Part shown: positions 22,701-34,116 of the stretch, piece after piece
How the letters are laid out: the number at the start of each line of letters is the position of its first letter
Numbering within the stretch: position 1 is the first letter of the stretch
NCBI GenBank assembly: GCA_036897095.1
Contig: JAYMSP010000103.1
Span: 18,877-82,876 of the forward strand
DNA from: Plantago elongata
Lineage: Eukaryota > Streptophyta > Magnoliopsida > Lamiales > Plantaginaceae
Direction: 5' to 3'
Length of the DNA stretch: 64,000 nt
Notes under the pieces: generated by a model
Databases searched by the model: none
What the model was told of the DNA's origin: nothing
Seen by the model: only the letters and a program-made list of their open reading frames with translations
Position numbers and translations under genes: made by a program

Positions 22701-23115
22701 TATAAAATTTAAAAAATTAGAAATCATTTAAAGTAATATTCTAAACATTAGTGACTTGAACGTTCAACACTATTTAAAAGGGTGATAGGTATATATTTCT
22801 CTTCTAATATTACTACTTCTAGTAACTGAATTTTTAAATATAATTAGTACATTTTAAATTTCAAAATGCCTTTTTAATTAGTTTAAGAGCTTTTTTGTGT
22901 GAAAATTTTAACACAAACACTAAACATTAGTGTGAAATGGTTTTTCACACTAATGGTTGACACTTGACACCAATAAAAGATGTTGTCCCTACTTTTCATA
23001 CATTGTTTTATTAAGATTCTTTGGTGTCAAAATTCCAATACAAATAAAAAATATTAGTGTGAAGATGATTTCTAACACTAATGTTTCACACTAAAAACAA
23101 CAAATTTTAGTAGTG
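19724..23115. mobile_element. Non-autonomous CACTA (En/Spm-type) element
   Basis: It starts CACTACTAGAATTTG and ends CAAATTTTAGTAGTG, inverted termini of the CACTA superfamily, and is flanked on both sides by the 3-bp duplication TTC (19721-19723, 23116-23118). Subterminal zones carry repeated ACACTAA/TTAGTGT words, the usual transposase-binding type. The 3392-base interior has no transposase ORF. It contains further repeats: a GC-rich piece with GACGACGCGTCGTCG (20420-21120) and a hAT-like MITE (21555-21812). It must be mobilised in trans, if at all. Confidence 0.75.
21555..21812. mobile_element. hAT-like MITE, AGGGGCTGATTGG family
   Basis: The left end TAAGGGGTCGATTGAC and the inverted right end TTAGGGGCTGATTGGAG are similar. 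Inside, ATTTAAATGC words occur near both ends. Related ends occur at about 47110 and at 52074-52216. No exact flanking duplication was found. Confidence 0.45.
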
Positions 23116-23854
23116 TTCACTCTGCCTGACAACAAGTAAAAAATTTTAAAATTAACATATTTATTTCATTAGATTTTCAAATACTAAAATAAAAAATAGG
23201 TAAGTTTAAGAAAATATTATTTTATTTTTAAAAAATATTTTAAAAGACAAATTTAATTTTTTTTATCATTATTTGTATTTTTCTAAGTTAAATATTGATA
23301 TGGTGATAGGGTGATCGACTTACCGCCTTGGCGACGCTCCATCGTCCTTCCGTCTTATGAATATTTAAATGAAAAAAAATAAAAATATTAATAAAAGTTT
23401 TAAAATTTATCTTCTAAAATATTTTTGAAAAAGAAACAATATTTTTAAAAAAAAAAGTGTAAAAGGTAAATGAAAAATATTTAGCTAGTAAACTAGGAAG
23501 TTACTAGGACAACTCTGGTCCAATAGTGCAATAAGGCCCAGCTATATAACAATAACTGGACCGGTCCAGAAGAAGGCATGTACCGCTAGCACGAACGGGC
23601 CAATCTGGAAATTGTACCAGACGCTGGTAGTCTACTTTAGATAAATAGCCGAGAGTGCTATTAGAGATAATTACAGTCCAAGAAATTTTACATCAAATAT
23701 TTAGAAAAAATATACAATATGAGTTAATATAAGGTAGTAATTCAAAAAATTATGTGTTAATATAATGTAGTAACTTATCATGTCATATGTTAATGAAATA
23801 TTGGAACTTAGAGTGTTAGTATTGAAAAGTGTAAAGTTCTTACCATTTCCATTA

Positions 23855-24705
23855 CTCCATCAGTTGAAACTCACTCAGCCCCAAAATCTCTGTCACGTCA
23901 GCATTCTATTCACTGAGCATTCCATTCACTGCAATTCACTTTGCCACTCTTGTACAGTTCACTACTCCAACAGTGAGGCCCAAAATTTATTTTATTTTAA
24001 CATTTCTTTCAAACTTAATTATTCATTTTATTTTATTTTTTCATTTGCCTTAAACGTTATTCTTGAATTGCTTTCAAATGTTAATTAATTATAAAAAAAA
24101 TGACACATGTATTTCTTTTTTTTTTTCATGATCTCATGAAAGCACGTATGGAACAATAGAGGGATGGGTCTTTAATCTAGTTACATCAAGCGCGTTTTTT
24201 TATGTATTTTCTTTTGTACAAGGGTACGTGTTTTTTCAAGATATGTATTTCTCTTCTATTAGTACGATTTTCAATTCAAATAATATGTTTATAATATGTT
24301 AAAAGTAGTGTTTGGTTTAATTTTGTAGAGAATATAATTATTATATTTATAGTAATAAAATAAAGAAGAAATGAATTGATGAATTGAAAGAGAAGAGATG
24401 AATTGATACTACTGCAATGAATTGATGTTACTGCAAGAAGAAGAAACAAAAATAAAGAGCAGAAATTAATAAGCAAGAAGGAGAAACGAAAAATGCGAAA
24501 TGGCAGAAGAAACAAAAGCATCAATTAATAAAAGTAAGGAGCGAGAAAACGGCAGAAGAAACAAAATAGGTGAAACGAAAAATTCAAAAAAAAAAAAAAA
24601 ATAGTAAACCAAGTGTTGCAACATTGGACTTACCCAGACTCCGCTGGAGTCAGAGACAGCGTCCCAGCAGCGGCTCCAACCCGCATTAAGTGATTATAAA
24701 ATTGA
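23855..24705. repeat. Dispersed repeat, copy A
   Basis: This segment matches 32580-33250 over its length with small gaps. Shared pieces are an AACTCACTTTGCCACTCT-like start, TAATCTAGTTAC, GTACGTGTTTTTTCAAGATA, AATATGTTTATA and an end containing GCAACA..GG...CAGCAGCGG. AT-rich and gene-free, it is an unclassified dispersed element present in at least two copies here. Confidence 0.55.
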
Positions 24706-24934
24706 TGACAATTTGGTCCGACCTGATCAAACCGATTTTAACCAGAAAAATAGAAAATTTTAAAAAATTGAAGTTAATTGTTCACAATAAAAAGTGGCCC
24801 TTACTATCTCTCCAGAATAACATATGCAAATGATAGGTAATGAAAGATGAGGAAGAAGTTAACCCTTATTTGCATGTGTACATGATTTTGAGATGGGTTA
24901 AGCTTATGTTATGTTGTTTTCCATTGGTGATTTT

Positions 24935-25108
24935 TAGTAAAATTAGCTGAAAAGGTAGTTAATAATTAAATAATTAGATGATAGATTGTTAGGTCAATAA
25001 GTTAATTTGGTTAACTTTTCAGTTAGTTTGTTTAAAAAGTTGTGCATTTACGTAACGAAATTTTTATTAAGAAGAATCATAGAGTTGAAAAACTAGCTAA
25101 AAATATAA
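24935..25108. repeat. Dispersed repeat left of PSB27, copy A
   Basis: It shares AGTAAAATTAGCTG, TAACTTTTCAGTTAGTTTG, AAGTTGTGCATTTACGTAACG and GAAAAACTAGC-like pieces with 26515-26710 on the other side of PSB27. The words suggest a degenerate MITE. Confidence 0.5.
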
Positions 25109-25109
25109 T

Positions 25110-25189
25110 GATAAACTGAATTTTAGCATTTTTGTTTTGCCTAGAAAATGATAAATAGAATTTTAGCATTTTTGTTTTGCCTAAAATAT
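25110..25189. repeat. 40-base tandem duplication
   Basis: Two copies of a 40-base unit containing TTTTAGCATTTTTGTTTTGC lie head to tail with few differences. It lies about 400 bases beyond the 3' end of PSB27. Confidence 0.75.
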
Positions 25190-25591
25190 TAACAATATCA
25201 CGTACAGTATTCAATTTACATTCGTAGAACATAATTTTACCCAGATAGGAGCATTACATTTACATATGTAACCATATCCTTCCAACAATTTTAGGCAAAC
25301 AGAAACACCAATTACAACAAACAACAAATACCCTTTCCTTGCCAATTTTGTTTCCGGTAACGAAAAAATGTGACTCGAACCTTAATCACAATAAAATGCG
25401 GAATCAAAGTAAAGCCCGTCCTTCCCTTCCTTCTCTATAAAATGCAGGGGATATAATAATCTCATCGATGGAATCATCAAGTTACATACATAATTACTGT
25501 AGTATACAAAAATTATAACATAACAAGTTACAAAATGTACGAAAACATTGGAAGAAGTCGAGTCGAGTCGAGTCTGAGTGGAATAAATGAT

Positions 25592-26092
25592 CTATCTCCC
25601 TCTCAAGAGAGCCTTCTCAGCAGTATCCATCTCCTCCAAAATCCTCTGCTTCCTCTTACTCGGAATGGGAGCAGTTGGCCCGAAACTAATATAATGCCCG
25701 GAAACCGCATTAAGTGCCGCATACATATCCCTAAACGAAGCCCTCCCCAAAAGCGCCTTCTCCCTTCTGTACTTAGCCACCCACGAATTCGACGTCTCTC
25801 GTAGCTCAGCAACAGCATCAGCAACTTTAGGATCAGTTTTGTCCATGGTGATTGTGTTTCTGACCTTGGTAATCACCTCCTCTGTCTCCTTCACATACTC
25901 ATCGTCTTCCCCTGCTCGTGCTGCAGGGGTAGCCGGTGACAGGAGCAGAGCCCCCAACGTGGCTGTAAGGGCTAGGAAGTCACGGCGGCGGGTGGTGGTA
26001 GAGGTGGGGGGAGGGGGGAGTTTGGAGCGGGTGAGTGGAGGGAGGGGTTTGGGTGTGGTGGTTGTAGGGGTGAAAAGAGTTGGGGATGACAT
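25592..26092 (-). CDS. PSB27: Photosystem II repair/assembly factor Psb27 (H1 type), chloroplast lumen
   Basis: The 166-aa protein matches plant PSB27-H1 closely. Psb27 binds CP43 and assists assembly of the manganese cluster and repair of photosystem II in the thylakoid lumen. Residues 1-34 are a Ser/Thr/Pro-rich stroma transit peptide. RRRDFLALTATLGALLL (35-51) is a twin-arginine-type lumen signal, with a probable AARA/G cut after residue 60. The mature part holds the conserved helices: KTDPKVADAVAELRETSNSW, YRREKALLGRASFRDMYAA, and FGPTAPIP-KRK-RILEEM near the end. Single exon, as in Arabidopsis. The ATG at 26092 was chosen over the upstream in-frame extension because it gives a normal transit peptide. 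Next to the PP2C gene on the same strand. Confidence 0.95.
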   Translation of the reverse strand: MSSPTLFTPTTTTPKPLPPLTRSKLPPPPTSTTTRRRDFLALTATLGALLLSPATPAARAGEDDEYVKETEEVITKVRNTITMDKTDPKVADAVAELRETSNSWVAKYRREKALLGRASFRDMYAALNAVSGHYISFGPTAPIPSKRKQRILEEMDTAEKALLRGR

Positions 26093-26514
26093 TGTTTGTT
26101 GATTATGGGGAATGGAAAGAGTGGTGTGATTTTGGGTAAGGAGCTCAACATTGGTTACCCTTAGGGAACAACCATGTTTTGACACGTTGGCTTATCGTCT
26201 TATCTTGCATTTTTAGTTTATGGATGTGGGATGCTGTTTCATGATTCTCTTCTCTCTCACATATTTTATGATCCACCAATCACACCAACATTTTATTTTG
26301 CACGGAAACTCACCAATTTAACTACAAATTTTATAAATAAACTTCATACTTATTCAAATGGGCCTCAACATGAATTTTAAGAATAAAATATCGAACACAA
26401 ATTTTAAGAAAATAAATAAATAAAATATAAGATAAAGTAAGTAAAAAGAGTTAATAAAGTGAGAAATGGTGATAAAGTATAAAAAAGTAAATAAAATAGA
26501 AGAGATAGACTATG

Positions 26515-26710
26515 ATTAGTAAAATTAGCTGGAAAGTTAACTATAGTAACTGATAGCTGATGAGGTAGCTCCTTTTTTAACAAGCTAACTTGATTAGTTT
26601 TTCAAACCAACTAGCTTGTTTAAGAAGTTGCGCATTCACGTAACGAGTCTTTTATATTAAAAAGCTCATGAAGCTGAAAAACTATTCGTAAACAGGTACA
26701 TAACGTATAA
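26515..26710. repeat. Dispersed repeat right of PSB27, copy B
   Basis: This is a diverged copy of 24935-25108 (see shared words there), in the same orientation. PSB27 thus lies between two members of the repeat. A Stowaway-like end (AAACGGAGGGAGTA) follows near 26790-26806. Confidence 0.5.
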
Positions 26711-27353
26711 AGTAGAAAATATATTTCTATAATTAAGGGATGAGGATATGAATTTGTCACTGACTAAAATGAAATACGAGAAGATGAATAGAAACGGAGG
26801 GAGTATAAATAATAATTTATGTAGTTTAGCAAATGTGATAGCTTGAACTTTGTTTTATTTGTCAGCTTAACGAGTTTATAGTTGCTTTCTTTTTTATGTT
26901 ATTAGTCGGCTTCTAATTCACAAGCTTGCGATGAACAAACTCGTTGGTGTTAAACTTCAAGAAACAACTTGCCCAAGGAGAAACTGTCAAGATCTCAAAT
27001 TTTGGTGTTGATGAAAATGTGCAAAGCAAGTGGAGTAAGGCAGGGGTTGATTGTCCAGTGAAGCTGCTGTTCAACTATGTTACCCGTGTCAATAGGGAAT
27101 AAGGCAAGGGTTGATGAATATTCACAATAGGTTTAGGTTTAGGCTCAAGGTAATAGCATCCGGTTAAAAAGAAATTACAATAGCATCAGGTTTAGGCTCA
27201 AGCAGCCAGAAAAGGAGAATTTACAATTGCGAGTAATGCTTGAAAGGTGAAGCTATCAACAAAAGAAATTCATAATACAAGATGTTCTAATCCACTGAAT
27301 CACTTGTGTTTCTTGTGTATCTGAAACATAGAAAGCTCATCAGCTCATGAATA

Positions 27354-30300
27354 TCAAGGCCTTGGGTTTTCTTGAGAGAATCTGGGAAGTTGAACCAAAG
27401 AGTTCACTCTCGTTACCCCTTCCAAACCCGACCAGTTCTCATCTTCAGCACCACTATTCTCTACATCAACTTGGACTATCTGGTGTGGATCATTCTCTTG
27501 ATCGGATGATCGCACAGTGCAGTTTCTCTGAAGGCGAGGTTCAGGATCATCTGATTCCACCACATTTCCAGAATAATTGCTTTGGAGGGTAGCAGAAGAG
27601 TAGCATTGGTCTTCGACATCAGACTCTGAGTCCATCTTCCCATCTAAAAATAGGCAAACAACTGCACAGTCGTCCATCTTCGACGTGGGATATTTGGTTT
27701 TCCACTCACGGGCAGCAGACTCCACTATAATCCTGGCGGCGGATGACCGTGTTGGTGCTGATGATACTAATTCCACTACTTCTTCATTGCTCAACACATC
27801 CCAAACCTGTAATGCAGACAAGTAATCTCTCCTAAGCTCAACTTCATAAAATCAAATTCAAAAAACAGGCAAAACTAGACAAAACACTATATGAGAAACA
27901 AGTTCCTTTCGAAGGTCTCCAGTCACTTCTAATAACAGTAACGAAACAACAGATGCTCAAATGCAAATTCAATTTTAGCTGCCCAAACTGATACGACAAA
28001 TTTGGAGTAGCTAGAAATTCATATTAATCAAATACAAGGAGTAAACAACAAAAACAGGTTAATGTTTTAGGATGTCAGTTATGCTTAGCATCATTCTACA
28101 AGTAAAAAATATAAGCAATTTTTGTTCTCTTCAATATTAGATAAATTTGGCTTGTTATATAAAATTGGAAATACATCGACAGTTTTGTCCACATTTGAAG
28201 TCAGACCATTAGTTCAAGGGGTTGTTTATGCATTTAGTTTCAACTTCACTTTTTTTAGTGTGTGTTTTGAGTTTTAACATAGGAATTGGTAGTATTTAAT
28301 CGTTCCTAAATTTGGATATACCTGAAATACCCACATCTAAAATTTGCTGATTTAGGAGTATTTATGTAAGCTTGAGGTTGTTGAGTGGGAGGATGAGATT
28401 TTCTCACAGTAAAGATATTACTATAATCCAACAATTCGATCAGTCAGCTGCATGATTGCTCTAGCAAACTCCTCTTCCCCAAACTACAAAGGGCAGGACG
28501 CCAATTTCATGTCGATCCTATCTCTAGCATTGGAGAGAAGATGCTGAGAATGGAGCCTGAGGCTATCACCTTGGTAAAAGAAAAGGCCTTTCAGGTCCCT
28601 GCTGGATCTCCATCTCACTGATCCAGGGACCTTAGCAGAGAAAAGTGGAGATGCATTTATTAGAAAGCAAGCATGGGTTGTGGCTACTGATGTGTCCAAG
28701 GAACTCCTCACAAAATGGAGTTGTTGGATATTGCTAAAAATGAGTAATAAGTATTACAGACTACAGGCACATCTCGTGGAAACTTTGTGGCTGATAATCC
28801 CTCCAAGGAATCCATACAGAACAGTCGGAGAACATGATAAAATTGGTCTTTGAAGTTGAGGGTTATAGTTTTGGCACAAAATAGTGGCACATTCTGGATT
28901 GAATCCAATGTACTCTAAAACCACACCGAGAAACCAATTTGAAAGACGGAACCAATTCTAAGAGAAAAAGTATTATGTTTACAAAGCATCTCTCTACTAT
29001 AATTAAAAACCCCATTGAGAACCAATTCCACAAAAGAGTAGCAACTAGCAAGTGTACAAACCAATTTTCTAGAAGAGGGTATTGGTTTGACTTTATAAAA
29101 ACAGGGCCTTGCAGAAAGTACAATGATAGATATGAATTCCCCAAGTTTTGGGTAAGATACGTACAACCTTCCTTTTTCCTGTATCTATCTACAATAGATC
29201 CCAAATTATCTTAGTGGTGTTGGATGGTTGTGAAACAGTAAAACTATCCAAAAAAAGTTGAAATTTCCAAGAAATGATTTCTTGATATACTTCAAGGCTG
29301 TTTATATGGCCATCACAGAATAAATTTCATCTTCAGATATATTTGATTAGAGTGTCTATGCATGAATATGGATGTGTTTTGTAGGATATAGGAGATTTAA
29401 GAACGTATGCAGTATTTTCAGTACAACGACCAGTTACGCAGTTTCACACAAATCATAATAATGTGTAGTGTGTACGGTCCTTAGTTTAAGACCCCCACCA
29501 AAGAAGTGAAACCTAGAACAAGACCAGATTATCTAGTTTTACTAGATGTGAAATCTATGTATTATAAATTAATAAGTTTGGCAGAGTTGATAAATCTACT
29601 ATCATATGGACTGCATAACAATCAGGGAAAAACATTGAAAGTTGCAAGTATTTTTTAAGAAAAAAGAAAACTGGAATGCTTACCCCATCAGAAGCAAGGA
29701 CAATAAATTTATCCATGTCATTGAGAACTCGATGCGAGAATTCAGGAACAGATATCACTCCGTAGTCTTTCAAGCAAAAATCCCCAAATGCTCGAGCCAT
29801 TGCTAATCCAGGAGCATCATCAAAAGGCAGCCAAACTCTTTGAACTTCAGGCTCGTCTTGTAAAGCAAAAACTCGACCATTACACTGTTTAATCCTTTCT
29901 GCCTCTCCTGTTACAACTTCTGTTAGTCTTCAGAAGGTCTTTAAAAAAATGAACACGAACTGTACTAATTTTTCTCAACATACTTGGTAAATCAGGCTTT
30001 AGATCAACAGTCAATTGGATTGCCAACATTGAACCGTTGGTGTCTTTGGAACCCAATATAGCTCGAGAATCACCAATATATCCCATGAAAAGATCAGAAC
30101 CCTTCAATTCAGTGTCATTGGTAGCAAAGTTAGTGAATGCAATGGAACCAACTATCAAGTCAATATAGACTAGGATTGTGATAATACCTGTTTTACTAAA
30201 GTCACGGCAGTGCTGCCACTGCAGAAACAATCCAAATTAGGATGTGACCTTAATTCTTTGTCCATTGACTTGTACGATTTGAGATATGCTTCTCTCCACA

Positions 30301-30873
30301 GAGATTCCAGTTTCTCCTCAGATGAAATATCTTTTTCAGGATCAACAACATCTGCTGTTATGTCTCCATTACAGCAATTGGCATTAGGCCCGCTTTCCTT
30401 GGATCTTAAAGAGTTCAGAACCATTGATAGTTTTGATGGAAGTGTATCCCTGACTTTGCGAGCAACTAGATGTCCAAGGGGACCATGGCCATCAAAGACA
30501 CCACAAAAGGTTATATCTTCTGCCATAAAGTCCTGTGTTAAGGTATAACTATAAAGTTATTTATGAAAGTCCAAACAAACTAAACACGCTCTTAACTATA
30601 ATCAAAGCATCTTACCTCCCAAATAATCATGGCATCCTGATTTATCCCCTTACGACCCTGCTGAGTAAATATGCAAGAACTGCGGCTTCTTCCATTGGCG
30701 AATATCCTCTTAGGAACTGAGGACAGATGTTGCGAGGAGGTGGCATAATCAGAAAACGTTCTGCTTCTCTTGCGGCAAAACATATCGACCCACATACATG
30801 AGTTAGATTTTCTATCTTCTCTAGGCCTGCCGCTAGAGGAGCTCTTACTACTACTCGACACACAACCTCCCAT
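27354..30873 (-). CDS. Protein phosphatase 2C, clade E (PP2C52-like), five coding exons
   Basis: Exons 30873-30616, 30532-30188, 30101-29984, 29907-29684 and 27806-27354 join in frame to 465 aa, with GT-AG at all four introns; the last intron is 1.9 kb. The start MGGCVSS is an N-myristoylation site with a palmitoylatable Cys4, so plasma-membrane attachment is likely. PP2C metal/phosphate motifs are all present: GINQDAM (Asp80), CGVFDGHG (100-103), YIGDSRA (Asp212), APGLAMARAFGD, ASDGVWD (312-318) and MDDCAVV (Asp360/361). The tail ends VNSLVQLPRFSQENPRP, typical of the group. The closest relatives I recall are Arabidopsis PP2C52 (At4g03415), reported to bind the G-protein beta subunit AGB1, and At1g03590. 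It dephosphorylates Ser/Thr; substrates unknown. Confidence 0.93.
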
Positions 30874-32080
30874 TATCTCACAGCCAGAAAAGAACCATCT
30901 GTATTACAATGACAACTCAAGCTTCCTATTCTTGATATACACAGATCTTACAATAAAGTATGGAATATGGATCAAGAAGTGCAGTTGAAAGTCAAAAGAT
31001 TCTGGCCAGATAACACTAATTATGGAAACCGATATCTGTTTCCATCAGTCAAATGTCAGTTTTGTTGATGAAGACACAAGCTGATAACAAGTCCAGCTAG
31101 AAACAGTTGAGAATACGTTAGTTAATCAAGTGAGTATCCTTTAGCTTATGAATAAACTAATGGTTTGAGGTACATGAAAGTAAACCTCTTATATTAAACA
31201 AAACTTGATTCTAAAGATTCTGCATGTGAAAGGGTTATATAATATCAACAATTGCTGTCTTAACAATTTGTTCTCCGATGGCAATCTCAAATAGATAAAA
31301 ATATGTTCATGTACTGAAGTAACCCAATGTAATATTCAAACCTAAAAAATGGTAGCAGTTTGGATATCCAGTCAAATAGCACAACTTGACCATATTAGAC
31401 AAGTTAACAACATTTGATAATCTAATGTTTAACTACAATAATCCGGTCATATATACAGCATAGACGAATGCTCTTCCAAGGTGAAAGGGTCTTTGTTGTC
31501 GTATTGTAGATCTCAATAAGACATGCTAGAAAGAACAAAAAGACATGCTTACAAGATCTAATTTTGAATCCAAACAAAAAGCTCAAGACAAAATGCATAG
31601 AAAATTGGCATCTTCAGCAGACCCTAGCTAAAGTTAAAGTGAAAGGGATAATTCAAACTTCAATCCCCTTTACGTTTGCTTGACTAACAAGTTCAGATAA
31701 CACTCATAGGATCAAGAAAAACCTCAATTCAGAAACCTTTTCTTCGAGTGCCAAAAATCTAAATTCGACAAAGATGTACTAAATGAAGCAGAATGTTATC
31801 AAAATTGAACAAAAAATCCAAAAGTTTGAGCAAAGATTGAAACTTTAGACCTTTTGCAGGCCGTGAGAAGTAAAGATTGAATCTTTAGAACTTTTACAGG
31901 TCGTAGTAACCAGCAAATAGAAGTTCCAATACCTCAAGTGTTGATGGGTATGTTTAGATTGAAGATTGCATTTTCTTGTATCAGAAAGGAGTGCCAAACA
32001 CCATCACCATCATAAGGTTTTGTATTTTCTGGGATAGAATTGAAGACAAGTGTAAACAGAGAGAAGAAGAAGAAAAAGAT
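30874..32080 (-). other. PP2C upstream region, probable 5' UTR with intron
   Basis: No other gene is seen. The region between the ATG and about 32050 has moderate AT content. A purine-rich minus-strand stretch near 32040-32090 may mark the promoter side. A 5' UTR intron is likely in this family but exact borders were not settled. Two near-copies of TTGAATCTTTAGA/AAGATTGAAACTTT words lie at 31830-31900. Confidence 0.3.
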
Positions 32081-32285
32081 ATTAGTGCATTAATTGAGAA
32101 TGCATGAAAACTGCTTGTGTTGGTGAGTTGGCAAGTAGTTTTGAAAGAGGAAATGGAAAAGCAACGAAATGAAATGATGGGTGGTGGGGTGGGAGTTAGG
32201 ATATGGTGTGGCCATTAGACCATATCTTCTCTTCACTTTTTAGCTTTTCCTTTGCAAAATTCCAAAAATGTATTGGGATAAAACA

Positions 32286-32356
32286 GGTCCTACCGAGATT
32301 TGAACTCGGGTTACTAGATTCAGAGTCTAATGTCCTAACCGCTAGACCATAGGACC
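32286..32356 (-). tRNA. tRNA-Gln (CUG)
   Basis: On the minus strand the 71-base sequence folds as a cloverleaf. The acceptor stem is GGTCCTA/TAGGACC, and the D arm starts GTCTAGCGGTTAGGAC. The anticodon stem TTAGA/TCTAG encloses the loop CTCTGAA with anticodon CUG, and the T arm is CCGAG-TTCAAAT-CTCGG. The ACTCTGAATC loop is the standard plant tRNA-Gln(CUG) loop. There is no intron, and CCA is not encoded. It lies between the PP2C promoter and the PPR gene. Confidence 0.92.
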
Positions 32357-32579
32357 TTGTTGATTCTAACATTTAGGGATCTTAATTTTACTGCTTATAC
32401 TTTGCACTTTAGAACACATTTTAACTATTTTACTGGCTTTTCAGCTTAATAAAGTATTTTAGCTTATAGTAGTGATCTCTCTTACATAAATACTCTTACA
32501 AAGGTGTTCGAATGTATGATCACGAAATGGTCTTAAATTATACATGAAAATCTATGGGAAGTTTTTAAAATTATCTCCG

Positions 32580-33250
32580 TCAGTAGCAATTTACTCAGTT
32601 TCAACCATATCAATATTCTACTCATTACAACTCACTTTACAACTCTGCACAATTTACTACTTTCAACAGTGAGATTCAAACTCTATTTTATTTTAGCATT
32701 TCTTTCTTTAGTTATTCATTTCATTTTCTTTTCTCATTTCTTTTAAACGTTATTCTCTTATTAATCTAGTTACCTCAAGTGCGCTTTTTATGTATTTTCT
32801 TTTCTACAAGCGTACGTGTTTTTTCAAGATATGTATTTGTCTTCTATTAGTATGAATTTCAATTCAAATAATATGTTTATACTATTTTAGAAGTAATGTT
32901 TAACTTAATTTTTATATAATATATAATTATTATATTTATAGTAATAAAATAATTTTAAAAAGAAATTAAAAACAAAAAGAAGAAAATAAGAAAAGGAAAC
33001 AAAGAGAAGAAAATTGATGTAGAAATAGCTACTGCAATGAAGAAGAAACAAAAAGAAAGAGCAATGATGGGCAAGAAAGAGCAAGAAATTAAGCCGGTAG
33101 ATGAACAAAAAGATGAAAAGGAAAAATCAAAAAAAAAAAAAATAGTAAAGTAACATGTTGCAACACTGGGCCTCTGGTTCACATTATGTTGGAGTCTGAG
33201 CCAACGTTTCAGCAGCGGTTCCAACCCATGTCGGGTTCGCTGCTGGAGAT
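32580..33250. repeat. Dispersed repeat, copy B
   Basis: Second copy of the 23855-24705 repeat, same orientation, lacking about 150 internal bases. It ends with CAGCAGCGGTTCCAACCC, matching CAGCAGCGGCTCCAACCC in copy A. Confidence 0.55.
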
Positions 33251-34116
33251 GATTTTAAATTGTTACAGTGCATCTTGACCATAAAATATGATGTTCGAGT
33301 TTGATTGACATTTTAGGTTATGTACAAATTATACACTGATGCATCATTTCAATTTACACGAGAGGTCTTTATGTAATTTGAGTTAAACATTGTGGTACAT
33401 TTTAAAGGGCAAATTGTATCTGACTGGACTTGTAAAATGTGTGTTACAATCCCAGCAATCAGAAGAGACCGAAGATTACAATCAAGCCAAGGAAGCAAGG
33501 AATTGATGATGGAAACAGTGGAAATGCGGCTCTAAGTGAAAATGCGAGTAATAACGACCAACTGTCAAAGTTAACAAGTCAAATAGAAAGCGAGTAAGTT
33601 GTCACGATGTCGTTTTAATGGTTAAGTCTCAGCATTTGATTTAGATCCAACAGTCCTAAAAGCTTAGTTCTTGTTTCAATTTCAATAAGACAAAATCGAG
33701 TACAATGCCATTGTTCGGTGTTATCCTTGGTTTCAGTCCTCGTAGTTTTAACCGTTTATGACTTTTTTCTTTTTTATTTAATGTATTCACAATTCTTATT
33801 TATTATTCAGAGAATCGTTTTAGTTTAAGTTTAACCTAGTTATCTTTTTACTTTCTTGCTACTCTACAATCTGTTTTGTATCCTGTGAATCCAAAGATTG
33901 CTAGGGTACGCAACAATGTGCTTGCCCGAAACACATGATCTCAATCACCTCTTTATATACGATCCATCAATACATTTTACAACAAAACACAGAGACTATC
34001 TTTATCAACTCAAAATACTTATCAGCTCTTAATCGACTTCGAGCTGATATCTTTGACCGATCACTCCCTAAATTCCAAGAAATGGCTGAACTTTGTTCCC
34101 GGAACTTGGTTTTCCG
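33251..34116. other. Upstream region of the PPR gene
   Basis: No gene is seen. The sequence up to the PPR start is moderately AT-rich. CTCTTTATATACG near 33950-33960 could be the TATA box, about 160 bases before the start codon. Confidence 0.35.

Larger units (their letters stand above)
19696..23460. mobile_element. Foldback MITE, split by a CACTA element
   Basis: The left end GGGCTTTTCTACAGTCAGG (19696) stops at 19723 and resumes after the CACTA insertion at 23119 with ACTCTGCCTGACAACAAG. Joined, the two parts read like the intact copy at 50697-51148, including the small TCAGGCAG...CTGCCTGA stem, the ACATATTTATTTC arm and a GATCG/CGCC-rich centre (23310-23360). The second arm is degraded and its terminal part is not recognisable beyond about 23460. 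Confidence 0.7.

Noticed and set aside
34093-34116. N-terminal extension of the PPR protein by eight residues
   Set aside because: The extension begins with TTG, not ATG; the first ATG in frame is at 34117.
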